This document shows, piece by piece, positions 25,148 to 38,600 of a DNA stretch of 64,000 bases. The stretch spans positions 1-64,000 of the forward strand of contig JAGQDJ010000619.1 in the NCBI GenBank assembly GCA_022885665.1, read 5' to 3'. The position numbers and the translations under genes are program-made. Origin of the DNA: Triops longicaudatus. Taxonomy: Eukaryota; Arthropoda; Branchiopoda; Notostraca; Triopsidae. Position 1 is the first letter of the stretch; each line of letters opens with the position of its first letter. The notes beneath the pieces are model-generated. The model made no database searches. It worked only from the letters and a program-made list of their open reading frames with translations, and was not told where the DNA came from.

Positions 25148-28100
25148 TTTCTCTATTAATACTATTAATAACGAGCTCCGCCCAAACCACTTTTCGAATT
25201 TGCAAAGGTTTAAATGTAAAAATAGCACAGTATTAATATCTTGTGCGTAACTAACTGCATTTATGCGCAGCACAATCTCATTCATTAACTTCTTGCATTT
25301 TAACGCCTGGGTTGAACACTTTTACACTCAACTACAATAATTATTCGCTCCCAGCCTTTACAAACATCCCTATTTAGTCACTTGGCTTCTCGCCTCCTTC
25401 TTTATTTCTCTATTCCCTCCTTTACTTACATGTTTTACTGCCTACAGTTCTGAACTGCTTGTAGGTCATTACTTCAATTATGTCGAGTTTATTATGCCGA
25501 ATTCTCATAATTTTTCTTAAAATCTCTTACACGACAATTAAATTGATTCACTTAGAACACCTAAACAAGATTCGCTTCTCTCGACTTCTATCTGACGAAG
25601 CTAAGTTTACAACCCAGTAATTGAACTATGTTTTTTCTGTACTGCTAAACTGATTACGGAGATTAGAGTAACGCAAAGAAACACCGAAAACCCTAACAAA
25701 CGATAAGCTTCATAGCTCCTATTCACATAGGAAGCGAAAACTTGGTTTTTTTCCTTTTTTGTGTGTGTGTGTTCAAGCCTATGAAATTGTACCCAACGTA
25801 GGGTCTGCACCCGAACTTTGCACTACGAGCCTCATTAAAATAGATAAAATAAAAGGACATTCAAAACGCCTGATCTTCGGACTTTGCACACCGTCCTCGG
25901 AATAGACACAACAAGTGAATATGTTGGCCCATGGGAGCAGCAAAAACCGGAATATTCTTGGTCAAATTGCAAGACATCGTGGCCCTTTCTCAATTCTCGT
26001 AGGTTTACGTAAGGTCACATTTCTGGGCTAATTGCACGTATGTTCGCTTCCCTGACCTTACCTGGCAGATTCTCTCGTCTTTACCACCACCTTTCGCATC
26101 TTTCTTTAGCAGCATCTTTTCTTGTGTAATTTTCCCAAGGAAATGTATCTGCTATAAACTGTAAGGTCAACCACTTCTCTGTTATTAAGTGCTTTTCTGG
26201 TTAACGTTTGCTTTTTTTTCTTGTAGACCTCACGGTGATCTACACTGTAACCGGTAGATTGTTTCCTTTTACGCACGAAAAAAAAACGGATCGAAAACCG
26301 CGCAAAAACGTGGCCTTGAAACGTAACCTGTTTGGCTTCCTTGCATCCTCTTTTGGTTACAAAAGCAAGTCCAAAACGTGATTCTCCCTTTCAGATAAAT
26401 AGGGATGCTTTCATAGTAACGTGCATGCGTTTGAATATTATATCAGTTGAAAGTAAAGAATTTTGTAGATAATGATACGATTTTTGCCAAGAAAAACGAG
26501 TACGATCTTAATGTATTTTCCTATTGAATAATACCCGTATTTTACGGACACCGTTTTGCTTTGAATTTGTTTTGGCTGACTTAATCTTGCTACAAAGGGC
26601 TTAAAGCCATAGCGCCACGTTTTTCCACCAAGATAACACTGCCTTAACAACAGAACTAAACTTAGACGAAAATAAATAGCATGGAGAGATTGACGCAACT
26701 GGAAAACACTTGTGTGTATAAAATACTATGCTTTGTAAGCTGTTTTTGTTTCAAAGTTTCTTACTTAAGGCTCAATTGTGCGAAATAATGAAAAATGTCC
26801 AGATACGCTTTTCAAAAAGGTTGGGATTGCGTTTCTGTATGTAAAAAGAGGAAGAAACACATGCGCTATTGTCATGCATGTTACATGCAGGAAGTGCTTA
26901 AACGTTTTTACATGCGCGTAGACTTTTTTGCATTTAAGTAATCCGAGCGTTCATGTATTATATAAGATACAGGACGGTAATTTATAGCCGTCAGCGTTTT
27001 TACTATGTTAAAAGCTGTTAGTTCCTTGACGTTATGTAACGGCAATAAGAGAACATAGTTAATGGTCAAGTAATCAACGTGGACAGTTGTTAACACGTCA
27101 TAAGTCAGAAAATGTTTTTACCTTACAAAAATTCCGTAGTTTAATAGCTTAGAGTCATTGTGACTTGACTCTTAAAGGAGAAACACGTGCAACACTTATC
27201 TAGCCGTCATTTGACGAGCGTGGAGATTGTACTACTATGGTTCCAGTTTAATGAAATTAGACTGCGACCCTTATCTGCATTTATCAAGTTCTTCTCCCTA
27301 GTGCGCAAGTCGTCGTGACTAAGTCTGTTGACCTACCGCTTGGGGACGGCCTGACTGGCTGGCGCCACTTTCGAAACCTCAAGCTGTGAATTACTTTTCT
27401 TATCCTCGACGTATCAATAAAATAAGGAAAATAAACTGAATTATTGCACCGTTAAAGCAAAAAATGTGGATTACGTTCTATTTCTTAAGCAAAGAAAGAA
27501 ACAAAGTGTTCCAAATCGTAAGTGTTAGACAAAAACCACGGAGAATTTTTGCGAAAAGACAAGGTTAGGATAAAAAAAATCACAAAATCGTGACATATTT
27601 CGGTGATATGGACTGTCTTTCAATGATTACAGAATCAAGTAAAAAAATAAATATTATGTGGTTCAATGAAGCAATTTCAACACTTTGCTAATCATATGCT
27701 GTTAGGAAACGAAATATTTAATTCAGGAAAGTTAAAATTTTGTAATTTTGAGACTACAATATTTATTGATATCCACAAATGCATCTAGCGGATTTATGAA
27801 CAGCGAATAATTGAATTGCGTAAACTGGGATCACGTAAATAGGTAATTAATTTACAATTTCTTAGTGCATTAGTTTGTATGTACTTTAAGCATTATTTCA
27901 ATGTCACTTTAAAATACCTAAAGTTTTACCTTACCTATCACTTATTATTTACTAAAGTTTACTTTAATATTTGTTTTGTGTTTTCACTGCTAAAACTAGT
28001 GTGACACTTTTGTAGATTACTTGAAGAAAAGAGAAACTTGAAAACGGATAAGATTCCTCGAATTTTCACTTTGTAACGGGATAATATGAAAAGTATGTTA

Positions 28101-28538
28101 CGAGAGAAATTGGTATTTTTTGTTGCAATTTCTTGCTTCTTTAGCTTCTTTCTTAAAAAATTTGGTGGCACAAAAATCACGAATGCAATTAAGGCCGAGT
28201 AACGCGCTTTAAAGGCAGTTACATGAACAACTCCGTTAGACAATTTCTAGACGCAGCAAAATGATTTACAAAACTTCTTCAATTGTAAAATCTTGCTTTG
28301 ATTTACAGATGTGACATCATGAGATTTATTGATAAAGTAAGTTGATTAATTCTACAGGCCTAGCTAATGCTTTGTCACATTTTCTAACATTTCCCGGGCA
28401 TTTTTTTTAACCCAAAGTGGCCTACTTAACGTAATTTCTATCTAGTTTAATCGCTAGATGGCGTTTAATAATCAATTTTTTAATATTTTCGGTAAACAAA
28501 CGCACGTGGCTGTGAGAAAGAAAATACACAGTGTAATA

Positions 28539-28577
28539 ATGAGTCTTGGCTCGCGACAATGGCTCAAAGCGAGGTGA
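28539..28577 (+). promoter_or_regulatory. Upstream ORF overlapping the XRCC2 start codon
   Basis: An ATG at 28539 opens a 12-codon frame plus stop (ATGAGTCTTGGC...TGA) that runs through the XRCC2 ATG at 28559 in another frame. If the transcript starts upstream of 28539, this would reduce XRCC2 translation. No start-site evidence is visible. Confidence 0.4.
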
Positions 28578-29380
28578 AAATCAGGACAGAAAGTGGTTTG
28601 AATTTCCTAGCTCGAGTAACGCCACGTGCATCCTTGTGTGGTTTGGAACCCGCGGTTTTCGGTGATGCTGGACCACTGCCAGAGACCTCGTATCTCCTAT
28701 GCGGCGAAAGCGGGACCGGCAAAACTTTAATTTTAACGCAGTGGATTGCCAAGTGCATTCTACCTCCGAAATTCAAAGAAAAGAATCTAGGAGGCTTAGG
28801 CGCCTCCGTGCTTTTAATCAACACCGAGCATTCTTTCAGCTTGCTGCGACTGGTGGCGTTACTTGAAACCCACATCAAGCAAAGCTTGCGCGCCAAACGA
28901 GTACGGGACGCTTCGAATATGCAAAATTTCACCTTCAGTCCCAAAGATGTAGAAATCTTGCGAGGAGAGGCATTAAGCCGTCTCCAGATTATTACCTGTT
29001 TCTCTTCTCACGAAGTCAAAACCTTATTAGCGGGTTTACAAGCCTTAATAACGTTAAAACCCATATCTTTGATCATCTGGGACAGTTTAGCCACCTTTTA
29101 CTGGGAAGATCGCCTGCTATGCCAGCGTCGTCTAGCCACTTATTGCCGCAACTTAATCAAGACCTTGCTTACGGTTACCAAAAGTGCCAAAATCTGCGTT
29201 ATAACCAGCTGCCAAGCTATTACGTGGAATTGGGAAGAAGTTCCCGGAGAGCTTCAAGATCTCTGCACCGCTTCGATTATATTCTCCAAGACAAGTCATA
29301 CCGATTTTTCCCTTAAAGTCGCAACTAATACTTCAGTTGCTTTTAAAGTCCATAATAATGTAGTAACGTTCCAAAAATGA
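28559..29380 (+). CDS. XRCC2: XRCC2, RAD51-paralog DNA repair ATPase
   Basis: Single-exon gene of 273 aa (human XRCC2 is 280). RAD51 paralogs act in homologous recombination; XRCC2 works with RAD51D in the BCDX2 complex. The Walker A motif GESGTGKT is at residues 49-56, then KCILPP, a FDTD-like LLINTEHSF segment with LLRLVALLE, and the Walker B region LIIWDSLATFYWEDR at about 171-185. The DSL.AFYW.DR stretch and the CILP segment are hallmarks that separate XRCC2 from RAD51C/D and XRCC3. The ATG at 28559 was chosen because the upstream ATG at 28539 is out of frame. The lack of introns is notable because every neighbour except PITRM1 has split coding sequence. The gene converges on the centrosomin gene, with stop codons about 250 nt apart. 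Confidence 0.94.
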   Translation: MAQSEVKIRTESGLNFLARVTPRASLCGLEPAVFGDAGPLPETSYLLCGESGTGKTLILTQWIAKCILPPKFKEKNLGGLGASVLLINTEHSFSLLRLVALLETHIKQSLRAKRVRDASNMQNFTFSPKDVEILRGEALSRLQIITCFSSHEVKTLLAGLQALITLKPISLIIWDSLATFYWEDRLLCQRRLATYCRNLIKTLLTVTKSAKICVITSCQAITWNWEEVPGELQDLCTASIIFSKTSHTDFSLKVATNTSVAFKVHNNVVTFQK

Positions 29381-29627
29381 GATTTTATGCTCAAGTATAT
29401 GCATGTATTGTAAGCTGGACGATATTGTATTATAAACGAAAATTTTAAATGCATAAACCCCTTGTTTTTCAGTATGAATGTCCCTAAGCGTATTACGAAT
29501 TGGTCCTGCACGTCATCACAAGGTAACGTGTCTTTCCACGCCTCCTTTTTTTACAAGCAAAGGATAACAATTTTTCACAATAAAAACCGATTAAAAGTCG
29601 TAGATACACAGGAATTCTGTAGGTCAT

Positions 29628-32600
29628 TTAAGGACGAGCTTCCTCCCGCTCGCACGTCAGTTGCAAAAGTCCGCCAGCGGCTTTCAGGACTTGCCTGGTT
29701 CGCGTGAGCTCTTGACCCACCGCATGCTTGATATGATCTTGCTGCTTGTGCGCATCACGTAAACGAGTGGTCGTCGTCTGCAGCAGTGCCTTGGCCTTGT
29801 TGTATTTCTGCAGCAACAACGGACATGTTGGACAACCCGGAGTCAACAATACCGGCGTAGACTTGGCCGAACCTAAAACAACACAGTAGTAAGTCGGATA
29901 TAAACCAAACACTGAAAATAAATGCCAAGAAATTATAAACACTTAAGCAAAAGTCAAAGAGCTATGCTTATGCCAGTACTAACTGAAAAAATAAGTAAAG
30001 TAAATAATTAACACTCTGTAAGAAAAAACTACCTGAAATAAAAAAAAAGTCTCTTAAAAATAAATATAAAAAGCTTACGTTGACTACAGCGCTCCGTAAC
30101 GTTAAGCGTCAAATGCTTCTTTTCTGTTCCAGCGGATTTCGTTTCAGGTAGGGCGACTTCCAAACTTGGTAGCCGTGATGATTCGGAGGATTCAATGCCC
30201 AAATCGGGAGATAAATGGTAATCTTCCCTCGCCCCAACGTGTAAGCCGAATCCCGTGATCTAAAATATATATATAAAAAATGGGTTAGTTTCCCTGACAC
30301 TATTTCTGCCGAAAAGGACATTAGATGGAATAAAAATAATAAATAAACTAATTAATAGAATAAAAAAGGGTAACATGCTACTGACATGAACTGGCTCCAT
30401 GTCCGTTTCCGTACCGGACGTGGACGTAAGGGGACTAGGCCTAGAGGAGCTACCACTACTTATCAAATACACATCAGACATATAACCTCCCGAGCTAGGC
30501 CCGGGACCAACCTCCGCGACACCGGCAACGTTCACAGGTTCCGACGCTTTGCCAACCAAACTCGACCCTCCGTATGACGCATTCGGAATGTTCTCTTCAA
30601 CTAAAAGAAAATAAATTTATTATTTTAAAATTTCCAAAGTACCAAGATATTAGAGAAATCTGCATCTTGAAAGCCGTAAAATGTTATTATTTACCATTCT
30701 TTATTCATACAAATAAGGAATGATAAATAAATTAAAAAAATTAAAAAATTCTTTAAAAAATCAAAAAGACTGTATCCAAAATGTTCAAAACTGAATCCAA
30801 AGCTTTCAAAGTCTTCGAATATCTGCGTCTTGAAAGCTATAAAAGAAAAATCAACAACTTGTTTATCCAAATCTTGCTAAAATAGAATACTGCAAACAAG
30901 TTTTATAATTAGCGAAAAATCTACACCTTGAAAGCTGTAAAAATGTAACGTACAAAAGGAACGAGTATTTTTTTAAAGTAATTTGGACATTCTTAGAAAT
31001 CAAAAACTTGCATCCAAATTTGGAAAAAGTAAAAAGTTTTAAAATCAAAAGCTTCTCGAAAGATTCAGAGAATACGTTAATAAAACGACGTAGAGACAAG
31101 AAAAAAATAATTACTGGGCAATTGGATGGAAGGGAAGGCTTGTTTTTCAGCTAGTGGCTCGCGACGGGCCGCAGGCGAGGGAACAAAGACCGTTTGGACT
31201 CCGACGTTCATTTGCTCTAAATTTTCTTTGTTATTGGTATCTTTGCCGGCGAGATTGAAAGTATTGTTGGCCGCTTTACTGCATTGGGGGCAAGGGGGTG
31301 GGGCTACGGTTTTCAAGAGATGGCATTCTTGCCGAATTTTCTGGTTTTCTTCTTCAAGGGCAGCTTTATATTGTCGCATCGAGGTCATTTCTTTCTCGAG
31401 CTTCTCGAGTTTTCCAAGTTGTTCGCCCCACTGGGCCTGTAATGACGTCATTTGTGCCTCTTTAGCTAGGGAGCCTTTAAGTTCGGAGGCGAGTTGGGTT
31501 TCCAAGTCTTTAATATTCCAGCCGAGCTGTTTGAGGCTCATTTCGCGGCGTTCCAATTCCGTGCCGTTGGCTTCCAAATCGCTTTTCAGCCGGTGGAGCA
31601 TGGCTTCCGATTGCTTCAGCTTCTCCTGACAATCGTGACACTCCTTTTCTTTGTGAGTCAGCTTATCGTTCAAGCCTTTCACGGTCAATTCCAACTCCTT
31701 CACCCGGAACCCTTGCTCCTTCCATTTGAATTCGAGTTGGGCTTGCGCATCCTTAGCTTCTACCAAACGTTGCTCTTTGCGCTTAAGACTGTCTTTCAGT
31801 TTGGATATTCGGCTTTGTAATGCGTCCAGGACCAATACGGATGAATTGGCTTCATTAGCGTCGCCCTGTGGAACATATCCAAGACAATTTATGAGTTGCA
31901 AAAGCCTCTAATCACAAAGTTGCCCTGCAGGTTCAAGCACGATGGCACCATCTAGGAGGCTTTTCATAAATAAAAAATTAAATAAAGATTTAAAAAGTCT
32001 CGGGCACAGAAAGCAAAATTAGCCTCGTGTATGTTTTACATAAAGCTTTCTGTTATGCTAGAAATATTTGAAGACGCTAACGTCGCTTGAAGAATTAAAT
32101 GGAACAAATTTAATTACCACATTAAGGAGTCCAGCTTGAAGTTGTATGCGCTCCGCTCGATACTGTTCCAATTCTAATTCCGCTTCCCGGAGCTTGTGCT
32201 GCACACGCTTCAACTCCGATGCATCGGATTTCATGCGTCTCAACGCTAAATAATTGATTAAGAAACAGAATAACGGTAAACAACAAAACAAAACCCAAAG
32301 AAAAAGCGAAATAGAAAATGCGACATAAAATAAAAAGTAAAATAAAAACAAAACTAAACTGACAAAACTAAAGTTGCAAAAGATAGTATGTAAAAGAACT
32401 TAGCATTAAAAATTGCTATAATTTAGTGTCCTATACTCCGTTGATGAAATAATGTGCTCATTATTAACAAACTCGGTACGATAGCTCCTACGAGGAAATA
32501 ACATTTTCAGGTGAAAAAGAGAAATACTCCGATTCATACTGTGTGTGCCATAGACTTCGACACAATTCACACACTAAAGTATTCGGGTTCAGCTGCATGC

Positions 32601-35600
32601 ACTCAAGAGCAGCGAGACACTAAAGAAACACTCCCAAGAGCCAAGCCCGTATGTAAGAGACATCGCATGTAGTAGAATTCTGTTATGGTTCCGTGAAACT
32701 TTCGTTCCCTTGTAACAGAATCTACAAAACTACTGCAAAAAGAAACTAGAGCAGAACTGTCCTAGCTAGACCCAGAGGTAAGAGACCCCCCATGTAAGAG
32801 AAATCGGTTAACCAGCTGCTTGACTGATTCCTTTCCTTGCAACAGAAAGAATCGCAAACCAAAGTAACACAACGCTCCCGGTGCAGAACCCAGATGTAAG
32901 AGACCCTGTGTGTGCGAGATCTCCGGCTTCATGAAGTACTCTTGACTTTTCAACAGAAACAAGCGCGAAAAAAAAAAACAACGCTACGTTCCTGGAGCTG
33001 AATCCCGTTGTGAAAGACCCCTCAGGGATAAGACTTCTGCCCTGACTAAGCGATTAATATATTTTGGTCACTAAAAGAGTCTAAAAGAAACCCGGATATA
33101 AGACACTTTCTTGGCGTTAAGTCTCTTACGTCCGGGTATAACTGCATGCAATAAACAGGAAAGTAACCGTCAATTAATTAATGAAAAATAATAGAAAATG
33201 TTTTCTAAGCCAATATCTTAATTAACTAATTACAGTAAAACCTTCTTCGAACGAACACCCAAGAGGCTTTGTCTGTTAAAGCCGCTTTTGTGCAACAGTC
33301 AATACTGACTTAAATGTATGGGGTTTTGCAGCGATATTGGACATTGGACACAATAACTTATTTCTGCTCTAACCGGTACCCGTTAGATCGAGTATTTAAT
33401 GTGAATGATTTTACCTAACGAATATTACGGGAAATAAAAATAAAATAAGTTTACGTTGTTTTGTTTCATCCGAGCTTTCATCCGACTGCGATCCGTTCCT
33501 TGTGACGGCTCCTCCCCCGGCTCCTCCTCCACTGCCTCTTGAATGGGCATGACGTCCATGCGGGCTCCTGGAATTCACTCCGCTCAACGTCGGGCTCACA
33601 TTACTCTGCAATCCCATCCTCGCAAACGAGACCGAGCGATCCGGCTCCGACCACGCCTCCGTCTCTGACGCTAGAACCACATCCGACCTCGTCCTCAACG
33701 TCGTATTCCTACTACCAGTATTCACCGACACCCATGTCTGACTCTGCTGCTGCGTCTGTTGTTGTTGCGTCACAAGCCGTTGCGATCCACTCGATCTATC
33801 TCTCCTCGTCACGTGCATATCCAGTGCAGGTGTCGTCTCCGGGGTCAAAAACGACGCTTGGAACGGTACCGGCATCAACGCATTACTCCTACCTTGTCCA
33901 TACTCCGTATTCTTGCCCACAAACGGTGTACTCGTCATGTTGTCCCCTACTGCCATGCTCGGCCTGTAGACCACTGACTCCAACGTTTCATTATTAGCTT
34001 CTTGCGCTTTTTCCATCAGTACTTTCATCTCGCTCTGCAAGCTTTGGATCATCGACGCTTGTTCTTCCCGTACTTTACTCTGAATATCCAATTCCTGTCT
34101 TAGGAACGTCAGATCCGCCACTTTCCCGTTATTCTGCGTCACCATCCGACTCGACTCTTCGCCCAGCTCGGATAAACTCCAACTTGAGATCGAACTCGAT
34201 TCACCCAGACCTGGGAAAATTCAAGGAAAGTTATAGTTAAATCAGGTTATGCTTAAAAAGATTTTTAAATGTCACATGCAAATGTTAAATGTCAAACGGC
34301 AAATTTTTAAATGCAAATCCATTTCGAAATATCGAGAAGTTTACGTCGTTTAATTAAAACGTTTGAAAGCAACGGAAAACAAAGTCAATTTGAATATAAT
34401 CGAAAATGAACACAATTTACGGCAAACATCACTTCAATGAATTGGCCTAGCCCAGCTCTGCTCTCACCTTCTTTATCTTCACCGTCACCATCCTCGTTTT
34501 CGGCCTGCGTGGCGTCTACCCCAATCATAAGCGATTGTGACAGCGATCGTGAGAGTTCTCGGCTCTGGGAAATGGAATGTTGGATAGCTTGCCTCAACTG
34601 GGGTGACATTCTGTTCAAATTCAAGACTCCGTTTTCTTCCAGATGCATCACTTCTTCAAGAAAATCAGCCAACTCCTCCAATCGCATACGGAGCATATCA
34701 CACGCATTAGTAGAATCGGCTAACCTTTTACGCAGTTTAGCAATTTCTCGCTTATATTTCAAGCTGGTGTCGCGTTTGTGGTCCAAACTCGTTTGCACGA
34801 ACTTGTCACATTTCCGTTTCCAGTTGGCGTTTTCGTCCTGGAGTTTCTTGATTTCCTCCCGGTGCGATTCTTCCAACGACTCAACGCTTAGTTTGCTGAC
34901 TAAAGCCTCCGTTTGTGGATCATTTAACGATTTCTTCACCTCGTTCTCCGCTATAGCTTTTTCTCCAGAATTTTCGCACTTCAGAGCTTGTGATTTACGC
35001 TTGGTCGGGGTTAGGTTCAAGGCCGAGCCTAGATTCGAGGTCAAAAGCTGTTGGAGGCGCACAATCTCCTCCTCTTTGTCCTTGACTTGCTTCATAAGCG
35101 TGTCGACCAGCTTTTCTTTACTGTCCAACATCTCTTTCAGGCTCGTGTCGGTCGAAGATTGATTTCTCGCCTCGGATGAGGATGACGTCACCAATGGCTG
35201 GAGTACTGCAGCGGTGGTGTTGCCGTTGGTGATGCAAGTTTCGGCCACTAATAAGGGAGTAGGCAGCTCGACGCCCGAGGTAGCTTTACAGTCTTGCGGG
35301 GATGTGATTCCCTCATGTTCGTTGTCTTGTTCGTCGTCTTCGGAGTTGGCTACCGATTTTCGGGACGCAGAAAGCTCGGCAGAACGAGGTTTCTTCTTAC
35401 GGAGGACTTTATGGCTCGGTGAGAGGGGTTGGGCTTGCTGGAGTTGGAGAATAATGTCAGTACTGGCGTGAGGGGATGGAGTAGAGGGCGTGGCTTGCGT
35501 TTGAGTGCGTAGGGCGTGCAAATCACGCTCGCATTCCGCCAAACGTTGCTCTTTTAAACCGAGTTGCTGCCGTACGTCAGCTAAACTGGCCGTTAAGCCC

Positions 35601-38600
35601 GTCGCTCGCTGCTCGCAGAGCGAAAGCGCTTCTTGACGAGCGGTGCATTCCGTGATGAGTCGCTAGAAACGAATAAAAACATTCCGAAACATGTTACTAC
35701 ATACACACAAAAAATAGAACAAACGGGCTCAAGATTAATATTGATGCGCAAAATGAATTACTAAGACAAAAATAAAATAACTATGAAAATAGTTGAGAAA
35801 ATAAAATCAATTCGTATTAATAATGTACTGAGTACTTAATATCCATGATAATATCTATTACAGTCAATGGAGCGTACGTTAATTTCTTGAAGTTCGTAAA
35901 GTTACGTATTAAAGTTAAGTATTTTATACAAATAAGTATTTTATACCAATAAATGACAAAGTACGCCAATCTCAATGAACTACAGTAGAATTTCGTTATA
36001 GTGAACCTATCGGGACCCCAAACAAATTTCGATACATCCGAAGTTCGTTATTTTAGAATTTTTCTTCGCATTTGTATAACTCGGGACTTTAGAACAGACT
36101 ACTATAGTCGATAGTTCGTTTTAAAAAGTTCTTTATAACAAGATTCTATTATATATGTCAAAAATAAGATAAAATAACCCAGTAACAAAATAAGACTATT
36201 TTTCTTTAAACAGCTTAAAATAGCCAACAAACGAAACTGGATATACGAAACAGGCGAAATAAACGGAATTTAAGCAAAACATAGTAGTATATTTAGGAAA
36301 AACTGGAGAAAAAATGGTGAAAAAACGGCGACGGGGATAAGTTTCATGTAGGGCGACGTAAAGACAGCCGATGGGAAATCGATATACCTGCATTTGCTCA
36401 GCATCTTTCTTCCAGGCTTCTCGTTCTTTTTCGAAGGCTGCTAGTTGTTTATTCTTCTCTTCCAACTCGGTCCATAAACGCTACAAAAAGAAGGGGGAAA
36501 AAAAGAGCGGTCCATTACAGGTGATGGTGCTACCATCAAGGAGAATATTTTTGTCTTTTTTATATCCCTGCGAGTTAAGTAGAAGTCTCGTTGTATGGGA
36601 GGATTCTTCGGAAAGCCTTTGTTGAAAAAACTGATGGTGACTTGGATGAGAGAATTTTCATTAACAATAGGAACTTCTGGAATCCCAGCGGGACAACAGA
36701 ATTACTACACTTCCCTTACTGAGTAATATTATATCAATGAAGCTAAACCACTATATTATATTCCTATTCTGTCCTTTAAGAATCTTTCATCTTTTTTTCA
36801 AACGTTTCCTGCATAACCTCCTGGAATTTTATGTGTTTCACCGAGCAAAATGAGAATTCGCGCGAAAGGTCGCGTTTCCTGTTGAGCAATTCATCAACTA
36901 ATATGTCCCTTTATTGTGACCTTGTAGACCTTACTTTGCGTGAATGTTGAGGGATATCGAACTGTTTGTCATGTGCATTCTATATGATTTCTTGTGAAAA
37001 TGGGCGATCCTAAGTTTTACAAGTGTCGAGATTGCTTTCTCTCATGGTAAATTTTATAGATGAATTTCAAATTACTTTCTTTTTTAATTGACAAAAAGGA
37101 AAGATAAGTGTTAGCAAGATACTGTACTTCATTTTCTTCTTCGGCCATAGCTTTGACATTGTCTTCTCTGCCGGAGGTTTCTGCTTCCCATTGCGCTTTG
37201 TTTAACATGTCTTTGACTTCTTTGAGTTCCGCGCTCAAGTCTTTAATCCGCTTGTCGCGCTTCTTCACGTCGTTGCACAAGCCTTCTTTTTCCTTTTCAT
37301 GCTTCTGTGCCTGTCAAAAGAAAAGACACAAAACATCAGACGAGCGAAACAACAAACGTAAGCAACCTTGCACAGTTTACTCTAAAGATTGTCATGTTTG
37401 TTTTTCTTAATGCCCCACCAGCATAGAGAAATGTTTGAATCTCGCAGCTCAGCAACACGATGGCGTAACAAAGAATCCAAGAGAGAGAGAGAAAAAAAAA
37501 AAGAAGAAATGATCAAGTAAATCAGTCCAAGCAAAGAAACATTAAGAGAAAATCGAACATATCCCCAATGCTTAAGAGAACTAACCAACGTTAATGATGC
37601 GGGCCAAGATCGAACACTGCATTGTGTTGCCAACCGAACGAAATTGCTCGTTCCCGCAAGTTCTTGAGATTTTGACCTTTTGTGAGCTCGAAAGTTACGG
37701 GTAACAGCCAAGTCTTTCGCAAGTCTTAACTTTCTAAAGTCAGCAGAATTTTAAGGTCAGATGTCATTAGACCCCAAACGCAGTTCAACTCAAAGTTTCC
37801 TTCCAAAACGTTCGGTTTTTCCCATATCGCATACACTGCTGTTAAAAAGCTGTTCTCTTTTCTCGTTTTAGGCAGTAATAGGAAGCGTAGTAGCCTCTAT
37901 CAATTGTTCGTGCTCTTTCTAGATTTTCGATCTATACAAATTTACACTGCTACTCACTCAACCATGCAGTCGCAATTCATTGTAACGTCTCGCAAACAGT
38001 CCCGGAACCGTTCGATTTCTTATTTTTCATGCTTCTTTGCTGAGCCGTTGCAGTATACAGTAGTGTACATAACAGCCCAGAAACGTTCGATTTTGTCTCA
38101 TGTTTCGTCATTTTCTCTCGTATATTAACTAGAAGTGATGTATGCTGTTCATATATGTTGTTCCGTAGCATAAATAGCGACCAGTAAAAGTTCGATTTTC
38201 CATGTTTTCTTTCAGGTTCAGGTTGGTAACTAACGCCTTTATAATACACAGTATATTAAATTTCTCTACTTAAAAGGGTCAGAAGATCGGCAAAGGTCAT
38301 TTTCAGTACCTACTAACAATGGAGAACCGAGTTATTACGTAATAAGAGCCCTGTTTGACTTCTGTTCGAAGCTTCTGGGAATTGCCTTCTTTAATTATTT
38401 CTCTTTTCTATTTTATTATTTTTTTACGTTAAAGAAAAGGGATCTTTTCTTGTTTGATATTTTTTTCAAGAGATACACGACGATTTGCCTTATTACACCT
38501 CCTTGCCTCTTTAATAAGCAAAAGCACCTAGCACGTCTTCTGAAGCCCCGTCTACGTCAGAAATGTCTCTCGGGCATAGTTATTTGTCGTCCGTATCCAA

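Larger units (their letters stand above)
23678..28558. other. Intergenic region between FATP and XRCC2 5' ends
   Basis: Divergent promoters sit at the two ends. I find no coding exon. Family A elements occur at 24591-24769 and 24972-25147, with a solo left arm near 24870-24910, and a shorter palindrome starts near 24321 (TACAGTCGATTTCTC). The remainder is AT-rich DNA without features I can name. Confidence 0.55.

Noticed and set aside
30109..30321. 70-residue minus-strand frame beginning near the 30079-30259 exon
   Set aside because: Phase from the flanking centrosomin exons selects another frame (SPDLGIESSESSRLPSLE), which continues in phase to the last exon; this one ends in a stop.
31126..31629. 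167-residue plus-strand frame
   Set aside because: Antisense shadow of the centrosomin exon 31115-31865, whose minus-strand reading is a clear coiled coil.
33539..33997. 152-residue plus-strand frame rich in Ser/Thr/Tyr
   Set aside because: Antisense of the centrosomin low-complexity exon 33455-34210.
34437..35162. 241-residue plus-strand frame
   Set aside because: Antisense shadow of the large centrosomin coiled-coil exon; Ser/Phe/Leu-rich composition and no domain.
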